Assembly (NCBI GenBank): GCA_009782865.1
Contig: WRIF01000028.1
Location: 1-10,628 of the forward strand
DNA: 10,628 nucleotides
Direction: 5' to 3'
Source: Promicromonosporaceae bacterium
Lineage (GTDB): Bacteria; Actinomycetota; Actinomycetes; Actinomycetales; Cellulomonadaceae
The position numbers and the translations under genes were made by a program. Every line of letters starts with the position of its first letter. The first letter of the stretch is position 1. The notes below the pieces were generated by a model. It was not told the DNA's origin, ran no database searches, and worked only from the letters and a program-made list of their open reading frames with translations. Below are positions 1 to 6,890 of this stretch, piece after piece.

Positions 1-80
1 AATGACGTTTTACGGCCTGCTTCCCCCGCCCCGTCGCGCGCGGCCGACCAGCCTTCCCTGCCATACTGGGGCGGTGCGCA

Positions 81-110
81 CCCCGATTGAGCCGGCCTCT
101 CAATTCGGGG
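81..110 (-). terminator. Hairpin downstream of histidine kinase gene
   Basis: Bases 81-91 (CCCCGATTGAG) pair with 99-110 (CTCAATTCGGGG) with one bulged T and a 7-base loop. The hairpin lies 18 bases past the kinase stop codon. No U-rich tail follows it in the minus-strand transcript, so this would be the tail-less type often seen in GC-rich actinobacteria. It could equally serve a convergent gene outside the window. I see no gene in bases 1-128. Confidence 0.45.
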
Positions 111-128
111 GCATGACTGCTGGGCGGG

Positions 129-1352
129 CTAGTCGTCCAGCTGGTAGGGCATCTCGAGCCGGAGCCGGGCCCCGCCGGCGGGGTTGGCCCCCAGCGCCAG
201 GGTGCCGCCCTTGGACATCACCCGTTCGGCGTGGCGCTTGAGGCCCTCGTAGGAAATCTCCCCGGCGGGCAGCCCGGGGCCGTCGTCGTCGATGGTCACC
301 CGCAGGCGTCCGTCGTACAGCGTGCAGCTGACATCGATCCGCGAGGCGCTGCCGTGCTTGAGGGCGTTGGTGAGCGCCTCCTCCACGGCGAACACCACCA
401 CCAGGCGGGCCGGCATGGCCAGGGAGTCGCGGTTGCGGTCGGCCTGCTGCTGGAGGCGGGGGTCAATCGTGAACGAGGTGGCAATCGAGGGGGGCAGCCG
501 ACGCAGCATCGACTCGATGGCCCGGAACGCCCCCAGGTCCACCCCGATGGGCAACATAGCGTGGGACAGGGCGCGCACGTCGCGCTCGCGCAGCCGGTCG
601 AGGCGTCCGGAGAGTTCCCGCAGCAGGGCGGCGCTGTCCGGATCGGAGGACATGAGCTGGGCCGCGATGGCTTCCATCCCAAACGTGACCGCCACCATCT
701 CGTGCTGCAGCGGCCCGTGCAGGCGGTCGTACACCTGGCGGCGCACCCGCAGCTCCTCCTTTTGCAGGTCCGCCACGGCCACCCCGGCGCGGGCCGAAGC
801 CTCGCGCACCAGGGCCAGCTGGCGACGGTCGTGGGCCATGATGGACACCACCACCAGGGCGATCCCGGCGATGCTCAGGCCGACGAACAGCCCGGCCCCC
901 CACTCCAGCAGGCGAAAGCCCAGGCTGGTCGGGGTCAGGCCCATCGCGAACAACACCAGGTAGCGCGGGATGGAGACCAGGAGGGCGGCGGCGAAGACGA
1001 GGGAGACCCGGGGCCAGATGCCGGGCCGATGTGGGCGCCAGACCAGGGCGATGACCGCGGCCAACAGCCCAAAGACCAGGTTGATGCCCGACCAGAGCAT
1101 CACGTTGCGCATCACGTAGGGAACGTCGTCCGCGCCGGTGGTCCCAATCTTCGGGATCCAGCGCGAGATCAGGCCTAACGAGATCAGGGCGAAGATGCCG
1201 GCGGTGGACAGCGCAATCCACATCCCAAACCGGGTCTGCATGGCAAACTCGCGCCCCAGATGAATCCGGCGGCGGATGGGAAGCGACATGGGGCTGAGCG
1301 CCGAGGCGGCTGACGGGGGATGTTCGGCGGCTACGGCGTCTACCGTGGCCAC
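129..1352 (-). CDS. NarL-type sensor histidine kinase
   Basis: This is a membrane sensor kinase that would autophosphorylate on a histidine and pass phosphate to the response regulator encoded just upstream. Of its 407 residues, about 44-175 hold four to five hydrophobic helices (near 46-63, 85-105, 115-137 and 150-172) with no large extracellular domain, so the stimulus is probably sensed in or near the membrane. A dimerisation/phosphoacceptor helix follows, with YDRLHGPLQ placing the histidine at 212. An HATPase domain follows: N box EEALTNALKHG (Asn329), G1 box DDDGPGLP (356-361), and a final GARLRLEMPY strand. The residue after the phosphoacceptor is Gly instead of the usual Asp/Glu of HisKA_3 proteins. 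The GTG start at 1352 overlaps the regulator's stop by 13 bases, suggesting translational coupling. No good Shine-Dalgarno is visible, so an internal Met (residue 22 or 38) could be the true start. The family call is firm; the signal is unknown. Confidence 0.93.
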   Translation of the reverse strand: MATVDAVAAEHPPSAASALSPMSLPIRRRIHLGREFAMQTRFGMWIALSTAGIFALISLGLISRWIPKIGTTGADDVPYVMRNVMLWSGINLVFGLLAAVIALVWRPHRPGIWPRVSLVFAAALLVSIPRYLVLFAMGLTPTSLGFRLLEWGAGLFVGLSIAGIALVVVSIMAHDRRQLALVREASARAGVAVADLQKEELRVRRQVYDRLHGPLQHEMVAVTFGMEAIAAQLMSSDPDSAALLRELSGRLDRLRERDVRALSHAMLPIGVDLGAFRAIESMLRRLPPSIATSFTIDPRLQQQADRNRDSLAMPARLVVVFAVEEALTNALKHGSASRIDVSCTLYDGRLRVTIDDDGPGLPAGEISYEGLKRHAERVMSKGGTLALGANPAGGARLRLEMPYQLDD

Positions 1353-2017
1353 GAAGATCGCCCGGTTTGCTCGATGAAGGCGAGCACGGCGGCGACGCGA
1401 CGATTCAGGTCGGACTCGTCAATTCCGAGGGTGCGGTAGATGGCCTGCAGGTGTGACTCCACGGAGCGGACGGTCAGGCCCAGGCGGGCCGCCACCCCGT
1501 GATTGGAGAGGCCCTCGGCCACGGCCTGTAACACCTGATACTGGGCGCTGCTCAGCTGGGCCAGCACGGTGCCCGCCCGGGCCTCGGACTGCTGGGCCAG
1601 GTACGGGTCGATGACCACGCCGCCCTCGGCGGCGGCGGCCACGGCGCTGATCAGCACGTTGTCTGCGAACGTCGAGCGCTTCGACAGGTAGCTCCACGGC
1701 TTGGGGGCGGTGGCCTGGACCGAGTTGAACATGCCCATGACGTCCTCGGTGGACAGCAGGATGATCGCCACGGACGGGTCGCGCTCCTGAAGTTCGACCC
1801 CGAAGGCGACCCCGTTGCCGTCCGGCAGGTTTACGTCGACGACGGCGACGTCGATGGTGCCGGCGGCGAATAGCAGGCGGGCCTCGTTGATGTCGGAGGC
1901 GGCGGCAACCACGCTGAGGCGCGGGTCACTCTCCAGGGAGCGGGTCACCATTCCGCGGATCAAGCCTTCATCTTCGAGCACACCAACTCGAATCGTGTTG
2001 CTACTCATGCCGAACAT
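1340..2017 (-). CDS. LuxR/NarL-family response regulator
   Basis: This is a cytoplasmic DNA-binding response regulator, the presumed partner of the overlapping downstream kinase. The receiver domain (about residues 9-128) has the acidic pair in LEDE (Glu15/Asp16), the phosphoacceptor Asp61 in VVDVNLPDG, the switch Ser89/Thr90 after the fourth strand, and the conserved Lys113 in YLSKRS. The C-terminal domain (about 153-215) is a LuxR-type helix-turn-helix, recognisable by LSSAQYQVLQAVAEGLSN, then VAARLGLTVRSVESHL and IYRTLGI. A length of 225 residues is normal for the family. The start is uncertain. ATG at 2017 gives MFGMSS..., ATG at 2008 gives MSSNTIRV..., and neither has a Shine-Dalgarno. 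The second has TAGCAT seven bases before it, which would fit a leaderless mRNA. It lies 93 bases downstream of the RCC1 gene on the same strand, so it may be partly cotranscribed with the pilus genes. Control of those genes is inferred, not shown. Confidence 0.93.
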   Translation of the reverse strand: MFGMSSNTIRVGVLEDEGLIRGMVTRSLESDPRLSVVAAASDINEARLLFAAGTIDVAVVDVNLPDGNGVAFGVELQERDPSVAIILLSTEDVMGMFNSVQATAPKPWSYLSKRSTFADNVLISAVAAAAEGGVVIDPYLAQQSEARAGTVLAQLSSAQYQVLQAVAEGLSNHGVAARLGLTVRSVESHLQAIYRTLGIDESDLNRRVAAVLAFIEQTGRSSWPR

Positions 2018-2021
2018 GCTA
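2016..2021 (-). promoter_or_regulatory. Candidate -10 element (TAGCAT) for the two-component genes
   Basis: TAGCAT matches the actinobacterial TANNNT -10 pattern and ends seven bases before the ATG at 2008, the spacing expected of a leaderless transcript. The absence of a ribosome binding site before either possible start supports this. No convincing -35 is visible, and a hexamer match alone is weak evidence. Confidence 0.25.
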
Positions 2022-2024
2022 AGC

Positions 2025-2088
2025 GCCAGTTTGCCGCCGAACGGAACCCGAGGGGGGAAATCCGCTCGGTGGATGGCGCAAACTTGGC
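2025..2088. repeat. Inverted repeat between RCC1 gene and response regulator
   Basis: GCCAGTTTGC at 2025-2034 is the reverse complement of GCAAACTTGGC at 2078-2088 apart from one extra base; 43 bases separate the arms. It occupies most of the 93-base gap upstream of the response regulator. It may be a paired binding site for a regulator (for example autoregulation) or a long-loop RNA fold. The function is not established. Confidence 0.35.
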
Positions 2089-2105
2089 CTCCCTGGCGCG
2101 GGAGG
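2088..2105 (-). terminator. Small hairpin after the RCC1 gene
   Basis: CCTCCC (2088-2093) and GGGAGG (2100-2105) form a 6-bp perfect stem with a 6-base loop, five bases past the stop codon of the large surface protein. The transcript continues CCAAGTTTG, with only a short U run. It is at best a weak or partial terminator, so some read-through into the two-component genes is plausible. Confidence 0.3.
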
Positions 2106-2110
2106 ATCGG

Positions 2111-5100
2111 CTAGGCGCGCCGGGCGAGAGGTTGGCGCCGGGTGACGAAGGCCCAGGCGGCGGCCACCGTCAGCGCCGACGCCATGGAGGCCACCAGCCA
2201 CACGGTTCCCGCGCCACCGGTGGTCGGCAGCACGAACGGCACAAAGTCGTCCACCACCACCCACCAGTAGTCGTCTGCCGTCAGGAGGCGGTCGGTCACG
2301 GCGCCGCGGCCGTGGGCCGTCACCTCGGTGCGGTGGTACCGGCTGGTCCCCATCGCGACCGTACCCTGGCAGACCCAGGCCTCGCCGGGGGCCAGCGGCC
2401 CGGGGGGAACCGTGCCGGCGGCCAGCGGGGCAGGGTCGGCGGCCAGCGGGGCGGCTCCGCCACCCCCACCGACGGCCGGGGTGACCGAGCAGGAGCCCCA
2501 CGCGATGGCCGGGCCATCAATCAGGTCGGCCTGCCAGGCGTCCAGCAGCAGCGGCTCGTTGCCGGTGTTGGTGATGGTCAGCGTCACCGGGATCGGGTTT
2601 GGCAGGTGGGCCGGGTCCACCCACTGCCCGTCGCCCACCCCTCCGGGAGAAGGAGAGGTGAGCACGGCGGTCAGGCCCATCCGCAGGGGAACGGCCCCGG
2701 CATCCACGAACGTGGTCTGATCCTCGCGGATGGTCACGTCCCGGACCCAGCCCTGGGCGTCGGCATCCGAGTCGTAGCGGCTCGCGTAGTACGGGAGCAC
2801 CGACTGGGCGGTGAAGACTAGGGCCACATCGTCGGGCGTGTTGGCCCCGCCCAGGTCAAAGTGGACGTCCACCGAACCGGCCGGAACCCCGGGGATCCTG
2901 AAGCTGTGACCGCTCGCGAGGGTGTCACCGATCACGAAGGTCTGCGGCGGGAGATGCGGCCAAGTGTTGCTGGTCACCGTGATGGTCACCCCGGTGAGCC
3001 ACGGTTCGCCGGGTTGGCGAAGTCCGTCGCCGTTGAGGTCCTGCCAGACGACGCCCTCCAGGGTGCCCAGCGGGATCGGCGTGGCTGGGACCAGCACCGG
3101 AACCTGGTCACACTGATCCTCCTCGGCGTACAGCCACTGGGCGGGCAGCGGCGAGTCCCACGTGCCGTTCGGCCAGGCCTCGGTCGGGAAGCCGTGCGAG
3201 TCCGGGCGGGGCCACTCGGGCCGCGGGCGACGCCCGTGCTGGGTCAGGTTCCCGGTGGTGTTGGTGTTGCAGGTGGGGTTCCCGGGGATGCCGTACCAGT
3301 CAATCGGCTGGGCGGGCGTGACCGCCGGCAGGGGGGCAGAGATGCCTCCCGGCAGCGGATTGTTGTGATTGGTTGCCCAGATCTGGTGGGTAACCACCTC
3401 GTCGATGCCGGGCGTGCGGGGAAGGGTGGCGACCAGGCGCGTGGTCCGGGTGGTTCCGGGGGCGATGGTGGCCGCTAGCGGGTAGCTGCGCACGGTCTGC
3501 GCGCCGTGTTCTGCGCCCTCCCCCGGGATCACCTGACCGACCGACGAGGCGAGGAGGCGGGTCCAGTCCGAGATGTGGGGCCGCGTCATCACCGGAAGGC
3601 TCCGGTCGGCGGTTCCGGGAGGTCCCTCCCCCATCTGGCCGAGGTCGCCTCGACCCCAGGCCCAGACGTAGCCGTCGATGGTGGTGGCCAGGGAGTGGTT
3701 GGCTCCCGCGCCGACGTCCACAATGTTGCTGCCCATCAGGGTCTGGTCTACCAGCAACGGGACGGAGGCGCTGCCGGTGGTGACACCGTTTCCGAGGCGG
3801 CCCAGTGCCTGGTTGCCCCAGGCCCAGACCCGACCGGCGGAGTCGAGCGCCAGCGAGTGCATGTCCCCGGCGCTGACCTGAATGATGGTCGCCTCCCCCA
3901 GCGCGGCCGGGAACTGGACCTGGACCGGGGTGGACCGGTTGGTGGTGGTGCCGTCGCCGAGGCGGCCATTGGCGTTGTTGCCCCAGGCCCAGACGGTTCC
4001 CGCGGAATCCAGGGCCAGGCTGAAGTTCGGCCCGGCGGTGATGTCGATGATGTTGTCGAGGAAGGAGTGAGGACCCTGCGCCCCCGAGAGCACGCGCACC
4101 GGGGTGGTCCGCTGCGTGGTGGTGCCGTCGCCCAGGCGGCCGGAGCCGTTGTTGCCCCAGGCCCATACGTAGCCGTTCGCGTCCAGCGCCATCGAGGCGC
4201 CGAGGGCGGAGGCCACGTCGACAATGTTCCCCAGGTAGGCGCCGTTCGACTCCGTGAGCGGCTGGGCGCCGCGGTGTGCCCGCTGCGCGCGCGAGTTGGT
4301 GGCGGTGGTGTTGCCTCGGCCCATCTGGCCGTGGTTACCGTGGCCCCAGCCCCAGACGTGGCCTTCGCTGTCGACCGCCAGTGCGTGAGACCAGCCAGCC
4401 TCGCCGTCTACCGTGTCGCCAGCGGCGATGGCCACGATGCGCGAGTTGGCTCCGCTGGCCGCACTGCCCAAGGGGGAGTTGCCCGCCATGGTGGTGGTGA
4501 CCCGAGTGGGCCGGTTGCGGTCTGAGGTGGCGCCGTCACCGATGCGGCCCGCGCCGCCGAGGCCCCAGGCGTAGACCCGGCCGTCTTCGGTCATCGCCAC
4601 CGAGGTACCGCCGGCCGCCACGTAGATGACGTCCTCCAGGCAGCCGATCCCGTTGTCACGGCAGTTGGCCCAGGTGCCAGACCCGGCCGGGCCGATCACG
4701 CGCTGCGGGGCGCGGGCGTGGGTGTTGCCGGTGGTGCCGGTACTGGTGCCGTCACCGAGGCGACCGTTGTTGGCCGAGCCCCAGGCCCACAGGCGCCCCT
4801 CCAGGTCGAGGGCCATCGAGTGGGTAAAGCCGGCGGCCACCATGCCCCACGGCACGCGGCCCATGCCGTAGACGCGCACATCGGTGACGCTCTCGGAGAT
4901 GACGGAGTAGAAGACGGTGTTGGTCAGGGGGGTTTGGCCGTGGTTGTAGACGTGGGAGTACCAGGTGGCCTCACAGGTGGTCCCGCCCTCCGGGCAGGAC
5001 AGGTGGGCCGGGTCCAGGTCGACGGCCAGGCCGTGCAGCGGATTGGCGTTGAAGGGCTGGGTCGGGGTGGTGCGCTCCATGGGCTCCCGGTGCAGCGACG

Positions 5101-5758
5101 GCATGGTGAGGCCTACCTCCCCCACCACCACGCCATCCTCGAGGGTCACCTCGGCGGAAGCGTCCTCGTACTCCCTCCAGAAGTAGTTTTCGCCGGGCAG
5201 CTCCAGGTCCACCGAGACGATGTACTCCCCGGCGGGCACGTCGGCAAAGCGGAACTCGCCCAGGTGGTCGGTGATCGTGCGGGCCACCAGGTCACCCGGC
5301 TGGCCGTCCTGGTTTTCAAAGAGCAACAGGCCCACCTCGGGCACGCCGAGCGCCGCAGAGATGGGGAGGATCGGGGAAGGCTCGAGGTGATCCGCCGGCA
5401 GCACTCGGCCGGAGACCTCGCCGTTGCCGGCCAGGGCGGGCAGCTCCTGGGCGGCGGGGCGGGAGCCGGTAGACACCTGCGGGGCAACAGGGTCTGCCTC
5501 GCTTGGGGTCTCGGCCGCGTTGCCGAGGGGGTGCTCGAGGGCAGGGTTCGTCGCGGGGGCCAGGGCGGCGGGGGCGTCGGCTGCAACTTCCCCCTCGGCC
5601 GCGATGGCGGGGGCAAACCCGAGCGCGATGGCAGGTACGGCGGTGGCGTCGGGTTCGGTGAGGAGCGCGGAGGCGGGGGCCATCAGGGTGGTCGCCAGGG
5701 CGACCACGCCGAGTCCCGCCGTCAGCCGGAGGCGGTTGCGAGCGGGGAGGTTAGGCAT
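2111..5758 (-). CDS. RCC1-repeat LPXTG surface protein, probable pilus tip adhesin
   Basis: This is a 1215-residue cell-wall protein. A signal peptide covers about residues 1-31 (cleavage after APASA), followed by a low-complexity Ala/Pro stretch to about 108. A prealbumin-like domain of the SdrD-B/CnaB type follows (about 112-205; GEFRFADVPAGEYIVSV). Seven RCC1 repeats span about 300-745, marked by WAWG/YAWG/WGWG at 324, 396, 469, 532, 590, 645 and 699, each followed by GRLGDG-like turns: enough for a complete seven-bladed propeller. After a linker come an SdrD-B-like domain with a DLNGDG calcium-type loop (907-912), a beta-sandwich (TLTITNTGNEP region), and an LPTTG sorting signal at 1177-1181 with hydrophobic segment and RRQPLARRA tail. 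The start overlaps the upstream pilin stop by 8 bases and has AAAGAGG six bases before it. Position last in a spaA-srtA-spaB-spaC-like order suggests the tip pilin. The surface location is firm; the tip role and ligand are inferred. Confidence 0.9.
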   Translation of the reverse strand: MPNLPARNRLRLTAGLGVVALATTLMAPASALLTEPDATAVPAIALGFAPAIAAEGEVAADAPAALAPATNPALEHPLGNAAETPSEADPVAPQVSTGSRPAAQELPALAGNGEVSGRVLPADHLEPSPILPISAALGVPEVGLLLFENQDGQPGDLVARTITDHLGEFRFADVPAGEYIVSVDLELPGENYFWREYEDASAEVTLEDGVVVGEVGLTMPSLHREPMERTTPTQPFNANPLHGLAVDLDPAHLSCPEGGTTCEATWYSHVYNHGQTPLTNTVFYSVISESVTDVRVYGMGRVPWGMVAAGFTHSMALDLEGRLWAWGSANNGRLGDGTSTGTTGNTHARAPQRVIGPAGSGTWANCRDNGIGCLEDVIYVAAGGTSVAMTEDGRVYAWGLGGAGRIGDGATSDRNRPTRVTTTMAGNSPLGSAASGANSRIVAIAAGDTVDGEAGWSHALAVDSEGHVWGWGHGNHGQMGRGNTTATNSRAQRAHRGAQPLTESNGAYLGNIVDVASALGASMALDANGYVWAWGNNGSGRLGDGTTTQRTTPVRVLSGAQGPHSFLDNIIDITAGPNFSLALDSAGTVWAWGNNANGRLGDGTTTNRSTPVQVQFPAALGEATIIQVSAGDMHSLALDSAGRVWAWGNQALGRLGNGVTTGSASVPLLVDQTLMGSNIVDVGAGANHSLATTIDGYVWAWGRGDLGQMGEGPPGTADRSLPVMTRPHISDWTRLLASSVGQVIPGEGAEHGAQTVRSYPLAATIAPGTTRTTRLVATLPRTPGIDEVVTHQIWATNHNNPLPGGISAPLPAVTPAQPIDWYGIPGNPTCNTNTTGNLTQHGRRPRPEWPRPDSHGFPTEAWPNGTWDSPLPAQWLYAEEDQCDQVPVLVPATPIPLGTLEGVVWQDLNGDGLRQPGEPWLTGVTITVTSNTWPHLPPQTFVIGDTLASGHSFRIPGVPAGSVDVHFDLGGANTPDDVALVFTAQSVLPYYASRYDSDADAQGWVRDVTIREDQTTFVDAGAVPLRMGLTAVLTSPSPGGVGDGQWVDPAHLPNPIPVTLTITNTGNEPLLLDAWQADLIDGPAIAWGSCSVTPAVGGGGGAAPLAADPAPLAAGTVPPGPLAPGEAWVCQGTVAMGTSRYHRTEVTAHGRGAVTDRLLTADDYWWVVVDDFVPFVLPTTGGAGTVWLVASMASALTVAAAWAFVTRRQPLARRA
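2114..2880. repeat. Long direct repeat, copy A (3' end of RCC1 gene)
   Basis: The last roughly 770 bases of the RCC1 gene closely match 9860-10628 in the same orientation. Perfect blocks I could trace by eye include 52 bases (2217-2268 with 9963-10014) and 73 bases (2721-2793 with 10464-10536), the latter preceded by a further 29 identical bases across one mismatch. The encoded proteins are about 80% identical by rough count, including the LPTTG signal. The far boundary of the repeat lies outside the window. Confidence 0.85.
3942..3991. repeat. Intragenic direct repeat, copy 1 (RCC1 blade 5)
   Basis: This 50-base stretch is closely repeated at 4116-4165, exactly 174 bases (58 codons) away. 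The first 17 bases and the last 18 (the part encoding WAWGNN) are identical. The in-frame spacing means slippage or recombination between copies would remove or add one whole propeller blade. Confidence 0.7.
4116..4165. repeat. Intragenic direct repeat, copy 2 (RCC1 blade 4)
   Basis: This is the partner of 3942-3991. It encodes the matching WAWGNNGSGRLGDGTTT segment of the preceding blade; the differences cluster in the codons between the two conserved cores. Confidence 0.7.
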
Positions 5759-6875
5759 CTGCCGCCTCTTTCTTGCGGTGGTTGAAGGCCAGCCAGGCGC
5801 CGAGACCGGTCAGGGCGGCGGCGACGGCCACGAAGATGGCGATGTCCCCACCGGTGACCGGCAGGTTGGGACGGGGTGGAATCTGCTCCGTCGGGGGCGG
5901 GGACGGAGGCACTGCCTCCGCGAGGGCGCCGCGGGCGTAGAGGAAGTCGACGTCGGAGACGGTCACGGTTGCCGTCTCGGAGGAAGAGAGGGCCGTCGGG
6001 GAGACGGGCGCATAGATCGACCCGGCGATGGTGCCGTGAACGCGGGCCGTGGTGCCGTGGTACTCCCCATAGGCGGGCACCGCCAGCAGGGCCCGGCCCA
6101 GCACATACTGGCCGGGGGCCAGCACCAACGGGGCGGTGTGGGCGGCATCCAGGAACACGGTGCCCTCCTCATCGAGGAACAGCGGGGCGTAGTTGAACGT
6201 CCAGACAAAGTCGGTCTTCTCGATGGCGCCAAGGTGGGTGTACTTGTCGAGCCGCACAAACAGCGGCGCGTCCCCCGTGTTGCGCGCGCGCGAGTACACG
6301 GTGATCGGCGCGGCGACCAGCGCGGCGGCGGCGGGGGCGCCGGCAAAGTTGCCCTCGCCGGGGTTGACCCAGCCGCCGTAGGTGATCTCGATGCTGACGG
6401 CGGGGCTCAAGGGCACGGGAGAGGCGGCCTTGGGGTAAACGGCCAGGTCGTACAGCCAGCCGTCACCGGTCTCGTTGGTAAACGGGATCGCCACCACAAA
6501 CGGGGCGGACGTGCCGTGGCCCTCGGGGGTGGAGGTCTCGGTGACCAGCCAGAGGCCCAGGGACAGCGGGGAGAAGACGACCACGCCTTCGGCGTCGGTG
6601 ACGGCGGTCTGCTGGTCGACTCCTGGAAGGTCGAGGGCCTGGGCGAGACTCAGGGCTCCGGCGCGCTCCCAGCCGGCGTTGGTGGTCAGGTCGAGCGAGC
6701 CGCCGGCGGCGTCGTGGGGCAGCCGGGCGATGGTGAACTCGGCCCCGACCACGGGGTCGGCGGCCTCGGCTCCATTGGCCAGACGGGTGATCGTCAGCGA
6801 ACCGGTCTGGCCCGGATCGGGCAAGGCCAGGCCGACGACGGCCATCAGGGCCGCGAGCGCACAAGCTAGCAACAT
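5751..6875 (-). CDS. Minor SpaA/SpaB-type pilin, LPVTG-anchored
   Basis: This 374-residue pilin subunit probably sits at the base of the fibre. A hydrophobic leader covers about residues 1-19. A GramPos pilin D1-like domain follows (about 25-150): GSLTITRLANG strand, TNAGWE shared with the major pilin, the E-box-like VTETSTPEG (Glu113), SAPFVVAIPF, and the pilin motif WLYDLAVYPK with Lys149. The middle region (about 155-315) is beta-rich and I do not recognise it. A Pro-rich stretch (322-336) precedes LPVTG (338-342), a membrane segment and the NHRKKEAADA tail. In C. diphtheriae the gene between sortase and tip pilin is spaB, whose pilin-domain lysine ends polymerisation and anchors the fibre; this gene is in the same place but is longer. 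The start is fixed by AGAAGG nine bases upstream and by a stop 18 bases upstream in the same frame. Oddly, the leader has no Lys/Arg before its hydrophobic core. The pilin call is strong; the base role is inferred. Confidence 0.87.
   Translation of the reverse strand: MLLACALAALMAVVGLALPDPGQTGSLTITRLANGAEAADPVVGAEFTIARLPHDAAGGSLDLTTNAGWERAGALSLAQALDLPGVDQQTAVTDAEGVVVFSPLSLGLWLVTETSTPEGHGTSAPFVVAIPFTNETGDGWLYDLAVYPKAASPVPLSPAVSIEITYGGWVNPGEGNFAGAPAAAALVAAPITVYSRARNTGDAPLFVRLDKYTHLGAIEKTDFVWTFNYAPLFLDEEGTVFLDAAHTAPLVLAPGQYVLGRALLAVPAYGEYHGTTARVHGTIAGSIYAPVSPTALSSSETATVTVSDVDFLYARGALAEAVPPSPPPTEQIPPRPNLPVTGGDIAIFVAVAAALTGLGAWLAFNHRKKEAADA
5765..5771 (-). promoter_or_regulatory. Ribosome binding site of RCC1 gene inside the pilin gene
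   Basis: AAAGAGG lies six bases before the ATG at 5758 and within the last codons of the upstream pilin, whose TAA follows the ATG by two bases. This fixes the start of the RCC1 protein and implies coupled translation of the two genes. Confidence 0.7.
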
Positions 6876-6890
6876 CTTTACAAACCTTCT

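Noticed and set aside
5424..6869. Plus-strand open frame of 481 codons (and others at 231-1178, 3506-4525, 4718-5785, 8316-9347)
   Set aside because: Each lies antisense to a well-supported minus-strand gene, has Gly/Arg/His-rich composition typical of the opposite strand of GC-rich coding DNA, and shows no domain, signal peptide or ribosome binding site.
6861..6875. LLAC at residues 2-5 of the minor pilin as a lipobox
   Set aside because: There is no signal sequence before it, and the protein already has a complete LPVTG sorting signal.
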